NCBI GenBank assembly: GCA_964543295.1
Contig: CAZIXA010000010.1
Span: forward strand, 6,431-70,430
DNA length: 64,000 nt
Source of the DNA: AE-B3B sp964543295
GTDB taxonomy: Bacteria; Aerophobota; Aerophobia; Aerophobales; AE-B3A
Reading direction: 5' to 3'
The notes below the pieces were generated by a model. The model was not told where the DNA came from, did not search any database, and worked only from the letters and a program-made list of their open reading frames with translations. The position numbers were made by a program, and so were the translations under genes. Of this stretch, positions 35,346 to 43,633 are shown one piece after another (positions within the stretch are counted from its first letter, which is position 1; each line of letters begins with the position of its first letter).

Positions 35346-36434
35346 TTACCTTACGCGTCCCTCCAGGAGAAGATCTACCCCAATCTTTTTGACTGAATCA
35401 ATTTCTATGAAGGGAGTTTCTTTTAAGAAGTCAACTCCTTTTCCTTCAACCCATGTCAGGGCTCCTCTTCCTCCTATTATCCGGGGAGCAAGAAAAAGGA
35501 AGATCTTGTCCACGCTTCTTTTTTCAAAAAAGGACCCAATTACTTCTCCTCCTCCCTCTACTAGAAGATTCATTATTTCGAGTTCGCCTAATTTTTTCAG
35601 AACCTCCTCCAGACTTACCTTTCCGTTTTCCTCTCCCATTATGGCTACCTTAATTCCTTTCTTCTCTAATTGCAGGAGTTTATCTTTGTCTGACCGTAAG
35701 GTTGTGAAGACGAAGGTGTCAGCTTCGTCTTCATCCTGTAAGATGCGCGCCTTAAGAGGAATTCTTAGTGAGCTGTCCAGGACAATACGAGCAAAGTTTT
35801 TCTTGGAAGGCGGAAGAAGTGAGGGGTCATCCCTAATTATCGTATTCACCCCAACCAGGATGGCATCTACACGATCTCGCAAGTGGTGAGCGAGTCGACG
35901 TGATTTTTCACTCGTAATCCATTTAGATTCACCCTTATAGGTGGCAATCTTTCCGTCTAGACTGGCCGCTGCCTTTACTATCACAAAGGGAACTCTCCTT
36001 TTCATAAATTTAAAAAAAGCCTCATTTACTTTTTCTGCTTCTTCTTTCAAGATCCCAACCTCAGTCTCTATTCCCCCTTTTTGTAGCTCCTCGATTCCTT
36101 TGCCTGAATTTACTGGATTGGGATCCAGGGTAGCTGCTATTACCTTTTTAATTCCAGCTTTGATTATTTTCTGGGTGCAGGGAGGGGTTTTTCCCCAGTG
36201 AGAACAGGGCTCCAGACTTACATATAAAGTAGCCCCTTTTGCCTTGGCTTTGGCCTTCTCGATAGCCTCTACTTCAGCGTGAGAACCTCCGAAATAGCGA
36301 TGATATCCCTGGGCAATTATGGTCTCATTTTTTGCGAGTACAGCTCCTACCATAGGATTGGGAGATACTTTTCCTTCCCCCTTTTTCGCTAAAGACAAGG
36401 CTAACCTCATCCATTTTTCTTTCATCTCTTTCAT
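35346..36434 (-). CDS. ribD: Riboflavin biosynthesis bifunctional deaminase/reductase
   Basis: 362 aa. N-terminal deaminase domain with zinc ligands His52 (SHAEVEAI), Cys77 and Cys86 (SLEPCSHWGKTPPC). C-terminal DHFR-like reductase from about 148 (VKAAASLDGKIA, DAILVGVNTIIRDDP, LLVEGGGEVIGSF). It performs the second and third steps of riboflavin synthesis. The other rib genes are not adjacent; it is last in a pncB-lysC-asd-ribD run, 4 bases after asd. It converges with the PhoU gene with only 18 bases between stops. Confidence 0.96.
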   Translation of the reverse strand: MKEMKEKWMRLALSLAKKGEGKVSPNPMVGAVLAKNETIIAQGYHRYFGGSHAEVEAIEKAKAKAKGATLYVSLEPCSHWGKTPPCTQKIIKAGIKKVIAATLDPNPVNSGKGIEELQKGGIETEVGILKEEAEKVNEAFFKFMKRRVPFVIVKAAASLDGKIATYKGESKWITSEKSRRLAHHLRDRVDAILVGVNTIIRDDPSLLPPSKKNFARIVLDSSLRIPLKARILQDEDEADTFVFTTLRSDKDKLLQLEKKGIKVAIMGEENGKVSLEEVLKKLGELEIMNLLVEGGGEVIGSFFEKRSVDKIFLFLAPRIIGGRGALTWVEGKGVDFLKETPFIEIDSVKKIGVDLLLEGRVR

Positions 36435-36438
36435 CTTG

Positions 36439-37455
36439 TTAAAGAAGATTCTCTTTAATTAATAACTCGGCGATCTGAATAGTGTTCAAAGCTGCTCCCT
36501 TGCGAAGGTTATCAGATACAATCCAGAGGTTAATCCCATTTTTGATTGATTTGTCTTTTCTAATTCTTCCCACAAAGACCTCATCTTTTCCCGCTGCTTC
36601 TAAAGGTAAAGGATATAGATGATCATCTATGTTATCCTGCAGGATGACTCCGGGAGCTCGGGACAAAATCCTCTTTACTTGGGGTACGGAGAGTTCTTTT
36701 TCCATTTCCACGGTTACCGCTTCGGAGTGGCCAATAAATACCGGCACCCGGACACAGGTTGCCGTTACAGCGATGCGATCATCTTCCATAATTTTTTTGG
36801 TCTCGCTGGTTAGCTTTAACTCCTCGTCAGTGTAGCCATTGGGCAAAAACTGTCCTATATGGGGAAGAAGATTAAAGGCAATTTGATGAGGATAAACCTC
36901 CTTTTTAATTTCTTCTCCCTTTAGCCATTGTTGGATCTGACCTTTAAGTTCCTCCATTGCTTCTCTTCCCGTTCCAGAGACTGCCTGATAGGTGGAAATG
37001 ATCAACCGTTTAATACGTGTTATTCGATGAAGAGGATTTATAGCCACCACTAACTGAATGGTAGAGCAATTAGGATTTGCAATAATGCCTTGATGACTTT
37101 CGAGAGCGTCCGGATTCACCTCAGGCACCACCAAAGGTACTCCGGATTCCATCCTGAAGGCACTTGAGTTATCCACAACAACTGACCCTTTTTTCACAGC
37201 TTGAGGAGAGAATTCTCTGGAAATTTGCGCTCCCGCTGAAAAGAGAGCTATTTCCACACCTCTGAAAGAAGCGCTACTTAGCCTTTCCACCTTCAGATTT
37301 TCTCCGCAAAACCTTAAGATTCTGCCTTCCGATCTTTCTGAGGCAATTACTCGAAGATTTCCCACAGGAAAGCCGCGTTCTTCCAGGATACGTAACATCT
37401 CTTCTCCTACAGCTCCAGTTGCTCCGACTACAGCCACATTATAACCCTTACTCAA
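36439..37455 (-). CDS. asd: Aspartate-semialdehyde dehydrogenase
   Basis: 338 aa. NADP loop VVGATGAVGEEML, catalytic cysteine in NPNCSTIQL, and QAVSGTGREAM. Starts at a TTG overlapping the stop of the preceding ACT-domain gene (TTGA), with AAGGAGG 8 bases upstream. It makes aspartate semialdehyde for lysine, threonine and diaminopimelate, directly after aspartokinase in the pathway and in the operon. Confidence 0.96.
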   Translation of the reverse strand: MSKGYNVAVVGATGAVGEEMLRILEERGFPVGNLRVIASERSEGRILRFCGENLKVERLSSASFRGVEIALFSAGAQISREFSPQAVKKGSVVVDNSSAFRMESGVPLVVPEVNPDALESHQGIIANPNCSTIQLVVAINPLHRITRIKRLIISTYQAVSGTGREAMEELKGQIQQWLKGEEIKKEVYPHQIAFNLLPHIGQFLPNGYTDEELKLTSETKKIMEDDRIAVTATCVRVPVFIGHSEAVTVEMEKELSVPQVKRILSRAPGVILQDNIDDHLYPLPLEAAGKDEVFVGRIRKDKSIKNGINLWIVSDNLRKGAALNTIQIAELLIKENLL

Positions 37456-37958
37456 GTATCAGCCTCCTTATCCAGTTCAAATTCTCTGTGAATAATTCTT
37501 ACTGCCCGTTTTCCTTCTCTTTTTTTAACCGCACAAGAAATCTTTATCTCTGAGGTGCTTATCATATCAATGTTTATTCCTTCTCTACCCAGAGCAGTGA
37601 ACATACGAGCAGCTACCCCCGGGTGAGACTGCATCCCTGCCCCTACTAAGGAAACTTTGGCCATATCTGAATCGTAAATTACTTCTTTAACTTCGATCTT
37701 TTGCTTTATCTTTCCCATAACTTCCTTAACGTCGTTCAAATCTCCTTCTTCTACGGTGAAGGAGATATCATTGGTTCCTTCTTTCGCACTACTCTGTACG
37801 ATCATATCAACATTGATGTTTGCCTCAGCCAATCCTTTAAATATGAAACCCGCCATCCCAGGCTGATCTGGTACTTGTTTAATAGTTACCTTGGCCTCTT
37901 TTTCATTAAGAACAATCCCTGAGACGATAAAACGTTCCATAGATTCTTCTTCACTCAA
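37452..37958 (-). CDS. Aspartokinase regulatory (ACT-domain) subunit, separate gene
   Basis: 168 aa containing two ACT domains (VSGIVLNEKEAKVTIKQVPD and MAKVSLVGAGMQSHPGVAAR). This is the C-terminal half of a LysC-type aspartokinase. The start is a TTG at 37958 with an excellent AAGGAGGGG 7 bases upstream, overlapping the catalytic gene by 8 bases in the +1 frame. The junction is where Bacillus subtilis lysC has its internal start for the beta subunit, so an alpha/beta enzyme from two genes is plausible. A single-base error splitting one lysC is the alternative. Confidence 0.85.
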   Translation of the reverse strand: MSEEESMERFIVSGIVLNEKEAKVTIKQVPDQPGMAGFIFKGLAEANINVDMIVQSSAKEGTNDISFTVEEGDLNDVKEVMGKIKQKIEVKEVIYDSDMAKVSLVGAGMQSHPGVAARMFTALGREGINIDMISTSEIKISCAVKKREGKRAVRIIHREFELDKEADT

Positions 37959-38676
37959 TTATTGTCCCCTCCTTTTGGTTAAAGCTGGAACGAGTATGCA
38001 ATCGAACTCCATACTTTTTGGCTATTTCTACCGCTCGTAGATGGATGACCTGCGCACCTCCACTGGCTAGTTCCAGCATCTCTTCATAGGAGATGCGGAC
38101 AAGTTTCCTAGCCTGAGGAACTATTTGAGGGTCAGCCGTATATACACCTTCCACATCGCTGTAAATCTCGCAAAGGTCAGCTTTCAAAGCAGCCGCCAGA
38201 GCTACGGCGGTAATATCCGAACCTCCTCTCCCCAAGGTAGTGATATCATTTTTGAGGGTAGTTCCCTGGTAGCCAGCTACTACGATGATTTTCCCCTTTC
38301 TTAGTTGCTCGAGGATCCTTCTGGTTTCAATTCTTTGAATGCGAGCCCTGGTGTGAGCCTCATCGGTAATTATCCGCACCTGAGGTCCGCTAAAGGCGAT
38401 GGCGGATTCTCCCAACCCATGAAGAGCCATGGTTAGTAAAGCACAGGAAACCATTTCTCCACTGGAAAGAAGTAAGTCTAGTTCCCTTTTCGGGGGATAC
38501 GGGTTAATCCGGTGGGCAAGATTAAGTAACTTATCGGTAGTGTCTCCCATAGCTGAGACAACCGCTACTACTCTTTTTCCCTTCCTTTTTACTCCTATTA
38601 TCCTTTCAGCAACCGCTTTAATCCTCTGTGGACAACTTAGTGAACTCCCCCCATATTTTTGCACCACCAGAGACAA
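37951..38676 (-). CDS. lysC: Aspartokinase catalytic subunit (split LysC)
   Basis: 241 aa amino-acid-kinase domain: VQKYGGSSL at the N-terminus, VSAMGDTTDKL, GGSDITAVALAAAL, DVEGVYTADP and a C-terminal HTRSSFNQKEGT. A normal LysC continues for 160 more residues; here TGA ends the frame after GTIIE and the ACT half follows as its own gene. The start is TTG at 38676 with GAGGAAG upstream. It phosphorylates aspartate, the entry step to lysine, threonine and methionine. Confidence 0.9.
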   Translation of the reverse strand: MSLVVQKYGGSSLSCPQRIKAVAERIIGVKRKGKRVVAVVSAMGDTTDKLLNLAHRINPYPPKRELDLLLSSGEMVSCALLTMALHGLGESAIAFSGPQVRIITDEAHTRARIQRIETRRILEQLRKGKIIVVAGYQGTTLKNDITTLGRGGSDITAVALAAALKADLCEIYSDVEGVYTADPQIVPQARKLVRISYEEMLELASGGAQVIHLRAVEIAKKYGVRLHTRSSFNQKEGTIIE

Positions 38677-38689
38677 TTTCTTCCTCTTC

Positions 38690-39868
38690 TTAACCTCTAG
38701 GCTCCTCCAGAAATGAAGGAATTTTTTCTAGTTGTTCAAGCACGTATTGTCTAATTTTTTGCGGAGAAGAAAGATCCTTGATGAGCTTACCTTCTTTGAT
38801 TATAGGCTTCAAAAGAGGGACAAATTCCCCTCCGCAGCTACATTTTGCTACCGTCTCCTCAAAAGGAAGAATTAGACGAGTACGACAAGAGGAACATTGC
38901 CAGAGTTGTTTTTTTGCGGAACGCTTCCCCTTTTTAGAAAAAGGCTTTCCTTCAATCTCTACGATGTCTAATGAAAAATCTATCACTGGAGCATTGCTTA
39001 TCCAGGTACCTACTCCAAAGCTATCAACCACCCCTCGTAGTTCTTGAATTTTCTTCTCATTGATCCCCCCCGAGACCAGAAGTTTTACTTTCTTGAATCC
39101 CCTTAAGTTTAGTTCCCATCTTACCTCCTCTAAGAGTTTCAAAAGATCTCCTCTCCTCGAAGGAGGCGTATCCAGTCTCACACCAAAAAGGTTTTTACCC
39201 AGCCCCTCGGCAACTCTCAGGGCTTCGAATTTTTCATCTGCTAAGGTATCTATAAGTGCCACTCGCCTCACTCTGGGTTCGATGACCTCATGGAACATTC
39301 GGGTGGCTTCTAAGGTGTCTCCTACCAGCAAAATGAGGGCGTGGGGAATAGTTCCTATGGGCTCCTCTCCTAAATCTTGGGCACTTTTATTTACAGATAC
39401 GCCATCACATCCCCCGATGAAAGAAGCCCTGTCTATCATGGGGGTTATTCCAGGATGCATTCGCCTGGCCCCAAAATGGATAATAGATTTGCCATCGGCG
39501 GCTTTTTTACAGCGGGCAGCCCGGGTAGCTACTCCCGAGGCCTGACAAATAAGGCCCAGAAGGGGAGTCTCATAGCACGCAAAATCACTGTAATTTCCCT
39601 CTATAAACAAAACAGGTTCAAAGGAATGAAACAGACTCCCCTCAGGCAAACTCCAGAGATCGATCTTTAGTCCCTTAAGAAGATATGCTATCTCATCCAG
39701 ACCTGCTAAAACTGCCCAGGGATAATCCAAGGGAAGACTCCGTGCCCTTACCTCTGCCGTAACCTTTTTATCTATATGCTTGGCTTTAAGAACCCTTACC
39801 GCTCTCTCAAAATAAATATCGGTGATCTTTCCCTTCTTAATATCATCAGGATCAGCAAGGTGGAACAC
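38690..39868 (-). CDS. pncB: Nicotinate phosphoribosyltransferase with C-terminal zinc ribbon
   Basis: 392 aa of the compact, archaeal-like nicotinate phosphoribosyltransferase type: FHSFEPVLFIEG, HFGARRMHPG, GGCDGVSVNKSA, GTIPHALIL, IDTLADEKFEA, LLVSGGINEKKI, FGVGTWISNAP. The C-terminus adds a four-cysteine ribbon (CSSCRTRLI...CSCGGEF). It makes nicotinate mononucleotide for NAD salvage. It is the first gene of the run pncB-lysC-asd-ribD. Confidence 0.93.
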   Translation of the reverse strand: MFHLADPDDIKKGKITDIYFERAVRVLKAKHIDKKVTAEVRARSLPLDYPWAVLAGLDEIAYLLKGLKIDLWSLPEGSLFHSFEPVLFIEGNYSDFACYETPLLGLICQASGVATRAARCKKAADGKSIIHFGARRMHPGITPMIDRASFIGGCDGVSVNKSAQDLGEEPIGTIPHALILLVGDTLEATRMFHEVIEPRVRRVALIDTLADEKFEALRVAEGLGKNLFGVRLDTPPSRRGDLLKLLEEVRWELNLRGFKKVKLLVSGGINEKKIQELRGVVDSFGVGTWISNAPVIDFSLDIVEIEGKPFSKKGKRSAKKQLWQCSSCRTRLILPFEETVAKCSCGGEFVPLLKPIIKEGKLIKDLSSPQKIRQYVLEQLEKIPSFLEEPRG

Positions 39869-40248
39869 TGTTTATCTCACCTCCGACTTACAACCATTTT
39901 ATTGAAAAGCAACAGTTTAGTTTTTCTAAAATTTTCCTCTTTTCCGCCATTAGTAAGCATTCAGCCATCAGTAAATTGCTGAAAGCTGATAACTGAATAC
40001 TTTTGAATATGTGATGTTTTAGAAAATCTTACCTATTCTGTTGAAAAGTCTGCAGGTCTCACAATTTCTGCTTATCATAATAGCTCCATCTGAAAAGTCA
40101 ACTCTTCGCTCCGGTAATCAGGCTTTTTGTGAGAAGGATGGTCAGACTGCTCTATACATCGGGTCCCCCCTTGGTGAAGGTGTGAGACCATTAAACATTT
40201 CACTTCTTAAGGAAGGTAACTTTTGGGGCTAGTGAACAAAGACCTAGG
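39869..40248. other. 380-bp spacer
   Basis: Contains GCTGATAACTGAATACT-type repeat units around 39955-40000. A plus-strand open frame at 40041-40232 has no recognisable features. Likely promoter region of pncB at its left end; nothing else seen. Confidence 0.5.
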
Positions 40249-40473
40249 CTATTTTATGAGTTGGATCAGGCCTTTTCTTACCATCATGACTCCGATTACA
40301 GCCAGAAATAGACTGAATACCTTAGAGATAGCTCTTGATCCAGCCTTTCCCAGAACTTTCATTAGCAGTGGTTTCATCCCCTCGGTCAAAGAAAGAAATA
40401 TGGGAAGAACTCCAAAGGCATCAACAGCTACAAATATGGGAATGAACGAAAGAAGAAGAGATTTTAGAAACAT
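40249..40473 (-). pseudogene. Internally deleted second copy of marC
   Basis: The 74-aa frame equals the first 34 and last 40 residues of the full MarC encoded at 50728-51306 with few changes (MFLKSLLLSFIPIFVAVDAF and LLMKVLGKAG ... VIGVMMVRKGLIQLIK). About 118 residues in the middle are missing in frame. The upstream 20-30 bases (AACATACTTTCTCC) and the tail also match the full copy. It cannot make a working six-helix protein; a two-helix product is possible. Confidence 0.85.
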
Positions 40474-40566
40474 ACTTTCTCCTTGTAACTACTTTTTCTT
40501 TCGGGAAAAAGCACATGACATTTTTTGGGAATGTCCAGTGCCCATTTTATAGTTGACTCATTGACG

Positions 40567-42051
40567 CTACCTTTTTCTTTTGTGGCTGATTCGAACGATC
40601 GAAAAAGGAAACTGGGTCAGGTAGCGAAGTCCACCGACAGTTGAAAGACTTCTTGTGCCTCTTCGTACCTCTGCAATGAGTTCATGAAGCACAATTTTCT
40701 CCTTGACCTCTCCAATCTCTTTTACCATAGCCAATCGGTGGATAGAGTACCAGCCGATTAAAAATGCGAAAAAGAAAAAGAAATCCCACTGTTGAAGGTT
40801 AAGTGTGTAAAAAACGAGTTCTCTTTCTGGATCTACCCACTTGAGAGTCCAGGAAAGTTGACGTTCGGCAAAGAAGTCGGCAAGCCTACCGCCTAAAATT
40901 GGGGCAATACCCGCTGCTATGGAAGTAATAATATTTCTGGCAGCCAAGTAGGCAGTTGCCTCTCCCTTAGGGGCTAATTTGAGCCCGATGTTTGCTGAGG
41001 CCAGATTTACCCCTGCAGTGGAAATACCCATAAGGATGTGTATAGTAACCAATAAAGGTATAGTTAGTATATATTTCTCGGGCATAGTGGTGAAACTCCA
41101 CGCGAGAATGCATCCGATAAATAAGGGGCCACTCACACCAAGCACCGATTTGTTACTGAAACGATCGGAGAATTTTCCCCAGATTCGAAAAAAAACAAGA
41201 CTCATCAGCTGACTTACTACTGCAAGAATAATAATAAAGGAGATGTCCAATTGCAACCTTTTAAGCATGTACACGGTAAAAAAGGGAGCAGCTAAGTTAA
41301 CCGCAAAACTCCAGGAACTTGAAAACATAATAAGATTTTTGAAATTGACATCCTTAAATGGCTGTAGGATCGATTTGAGAAACTTTAGTTTTGCTTTGGT
41401 AAGGCTCATACGAGGCTCGGGTATGCTGCTAATGAAGTAAACGCCAAGCATACCTACCAGGGATCCGAGTAAAAAAAGGATCGAATAGCCCTGCAGCTCA
41501 TAATGAGAGAATAGCTTTTTCCAAAAGTCAATGTAAACTCCAGCAGCCAGGCTGACAACAATACCCAACGCTGTAGCCAAACTCATTCGTCTGGCAAAAA
41601 AAACTCCCAATCGGTCTTGTGGCACAAGATCACGCATCCAGGAGTTCCAACTGGTTCCTCCAACTGCAGCAAATGCTGAATGGAGGAAAAGTGCAGCAAT
41701 GAGAAATGAGAGTCTTTTTTCAACAGAGACTAAGAACGGGATCAAGGCAACTACTAACCAGAATAGTCTGCTCACAGCCGATGCGTACACACTAATTGCT
41801 CGTCTATTCCGTACTTTCTCAACTAAATGAATCGAAGGAATTTGAATCAGCTGCATCAAGGGAGGAATAGCCGCTAAGAGCCCAATTACCAGATTAGAAG
41901 CTCCGAGTTTCAAGGCAAAGGCAACCAGGAAGGCGCCTCCTGTCAAGGTTACCATCGTTTGTGAGGTTAAACCATCCTTTATAATGGCTTTAAGACCGGA
42001 TTGAATTTCTTCTTCCGCTAAAGTCTCTTTAACTGGAAATCTCATCTTCAA
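40567..42051 (-). CDS. Major facilitator superfamily transporter
   Basis: 494 aa with 12 predicted helices. The first half carries GASNLVIGLLAAIPPLMQLI and a motif-A-like loop; the centre has a long cytoplasmic loop. Start is TTG at 42051 or ATG at 42045; neither has a strong ribosome site. It belongs to an MFS group of unknown substrate, distinct from the one at 49380-50636. Stands alone on the minus strand. Confidence 0.85.
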   Translation of the reverse strand: MKMRFPVKETLAEEEIQSGLKAIIKDGLTSQTMVTLTGGAFLVAFALKLGASNLVIGLLAAIPPLMQLIQIPSIHLVEKVRNRRAISVYASAVSRLFWLVVALIPFLVSVEKRLSFLIAALFLHSAFAAVGGTSWNSWMRDLVPQDRLGVFFARRMSLATALGIVVSLAAGVYIDFWKKLFSHYELQGYSILFLLGSLVGMLGVYFISSIPEPRMSLTKAKLKFLKSILQPFKDVNFKNLIMFSSSWSFAVNLAAPFFTVYMLKRLQLDISFIIILAVVSQLMSLVFFRIWGKFSDRFSNKSVLGVSGPLFIGCILAWSFTTMPEKYILTIPLLVTIHILMGISTAGVNLASANIGLKLAPKGEATAYLAARNIITSIAAGIAPILGGRLADFFAERQLSWTLKWVDPERELVFYTLNLQQWDFFFFFAFLIGWYSIHRLAMVKEIGEVKEKIVLHELIAEVRRGTRSLSTVGGLRYLTQFPFSIVRISHKRKR

Positions 42052-42149
42052 TGCTCTTGAAACTGAGGAAAAGCCGCATAAAAATTTAAGAGAACTAGGG
42101 ATCTTACCTAGGCTGTCTCTCTCATTTCTGTATTTTATTATTCAGCTTT

Positions 42150-43214
42150 TCATAACCACTTTTTTCTCCTAGAATAAACGAACATCGAGATACCTAAAGC
42201 AGCCATCACAAGTAAAACGATAGGATAGCCCCACCGCCACCCAAGTTCTGGCATATATTCAAAATTCATTCCATAAATGCCTGCTATAAGAGTCAAAGGC
42301 ATAAATATTGTAGCAGTAATCGTTAATACTTTCATAATTTGGTTCATTCTATTGCTGACGCTTGAAAGATAAATATCAAGCGTTCCGGAAAGTATATCCC
42401 GGGAAGTCTCTATGGTGTCAATTACTTGAATGATGTGATCATAAACATCTCTTAAGTATACGCCGGTAGATTCATTAATAAGTGTTGATTCTCCTCTTTC
42501 CAGACGATTGACTACCTCCCTTAAAGGCCAGACCGATTTACGCAAAAATATCATCTCTCTTTTTAAATGGTGAATAGCCTGTAGGGTTTCTGGTGTTGGA
42601 TTGGTGACTAACTCTTCTTCCATAGATTCTATCTTTTCTCCCAGTTTTTCTAGGCTTATAAAATAGTTATCGACGATTGCATCTATCAAAGTGTAGGTAA
42701 GATAATCAGCTCTCATTTTTCTTGTGCGTCCTTTCCCACTTCTAAGTCTTTCTCTGATGGGGTTAAAGACATCTCCTTCCCTTTCCTGGAAAGAAATCAC
42801 AAAGTTTGTACCCAGAATCAGACTCACTTGCTCTACCTGAGTTTCGTCCGCTTTCTCATTATAATAAAGCATTTTTAAAACGATAAAGAGATAATCTTCA
42901 AAATCCTCTATTTTCGGACGTTGTTCGGTATTTACGATGTCTTCTAAAGTTAGTGAATGCAGGTCAAAATATTTTCCGATTTTTTCGATAATCTCCAGAT
43001 CGTGAATTCCATCGATGTTAATCCAGGTTACCGTTGGCTTATCCTTAAAGGGAAAACCTTCCTCAATTCTTTTTATTTGCTTCTCTTCAAAATTGGTTTC
43101 ATCGTAGTCAATGATGCTAATCCTTACCTTCTCGGTCTTTTTCTCTCCTATATGGACTAGAGTCCCTGGAGGAAGACCGGCCTTTTTCGATCTTTTCTTA
43201 ATGAATCTGGGCAT
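42150..43214 (-). CDS. corA: Magnesium/cobalt transport protein CorA
   Basis: 354 aa. Long cytoplasmic N-terminal funnel (WINIDGIHDLEIIEKIGKYF, LTLEDIVNTEQRPKIEDFED) and two C-terminal membrane helices with the signature GIYGMNFEYMPEL. It forms a pentameric Mg2+/Co2+ channel. A structured leader precedes it (43215-43436). Confidence 0.96.
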   Translation of the reverse strand: MPRFIKKRSKKAGLPPGTLVHIGEKKTEKVRISIIDYDETNFEEKQIKRIEEGFPFKDKPTVTWINIDGIHDLEIIEKIGKYFDLHSLTLEDIVNTEQRPKIEDFEDYLFIVLKMLYYNEKADETQVEQVSLILGTNFVISFQEREGDVFNPIRERLRSGKGRTRKMRADYLTYTLIDAIVDNYFISLEKLGEKIESMEEELVTNPTPETLQAIHHLKREMIFLRKSVWPLREVVNRLERGESTLINESTGVYLRDVYDHIIQVIDTIETSRDILSGTLDIYLSSVSNRMNQIMKVLTITATIFMPLTLIAGIYGMNFEYMPELGWRWGYPIVLLVMAALGISMFVYSRRKKWL

Positions 43215-43436
43215 TATAATTCACCCCCCGCCGAGTAATATAGTAGATAACAGTACGGGTGCAAAAGAAATTCTCCGTAAGCAGAATTTGGAGAAACCTT
43301 TGATTTCCCTTTTGTTCGCTGTTAGCCGAAGCCACTGGTAGTCAGCCTTTGCTATCCATAGAGCCATCTCAACCCGTTAGGCCAGCCTTGATCCGACATC
43401 TCAAGGATGGAACGATCTCGTATTCCTCATCGCTCC
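43215..43436 (-). promoter_or_regulatory. Structured leader of corA with competing hairpins
   Basis: In the minus-strand RNA a CCTTGA/TCAAGG stem comes first, then a GC-rich stretch. Near the gene come two mutually exclusive hairpins: AAATTCT (43268-43274) with AGAATTT (43283-43289), or TTCTCC (43271-43276) with GGAGAA (43290-43295). Some of it (GGCTC-TATGGATA, then GGCTAACAG) loosely recalls the M-box Mg2+ riboswitch, but the diagnostic GACGCCAAUGGGUC is missing. Candidate only. Confidence 0.4.
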
Positions 43437-43595
43437 TTACTCCCTTCTTCTTTGCTTCTCTTCAATTTCTTTAAATCTTTTGCAGTTCTCAACGGTCTCC
43501 AGACTCAGGTCAAGAAAAATGGGGTCACATCTGCCGTCTCCATACAATTCACAACGAACACATTTCTTACGTACAGCATCTTTTAGTCTTTTCAT
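43437..43595 (-). CDS. Small four-cysteine protein
   Basis: 52 aa from ATG at 43595, where GGAGGTGAG lies 5 bases upstream; the longer frame to 43637 would put this site inside the gene. The sequence KKCVRCELYGDGRCDP ... ETVENCKRF has a Cys-x2-Cys...Cys...Cys pattern, probably a metal-binding knuckle. It follows the methyltransferase/ATP-grasp fusion gene by 38 bases and may be co-expressed. Function unknown. Confidence 0.6.
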   Translation of the reverse strand: MKRLKDAVRKKCVRCELYGDGRCDPIFLDLSLETVENCKRFKEIEEKQRRRE

Positions 43596-43633
43596 TTTTC
43601 CCTCACCTCCCTGCTCCTCTCCATGGTAAAAAC

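Noticed and set aside
35338..35889. 183-codon plus-strand open frame
   Set aside because: It is antisense to ribD, lacks a ribosome site and any recognisable feature; a shadow of the ribD codon usage.
40041..40232. 63-codon plus-strand open frame in the pncB/marC spacer
   Set aside because: No ribosome site, no similarity that I recognise, and neighbours are on the other strand.
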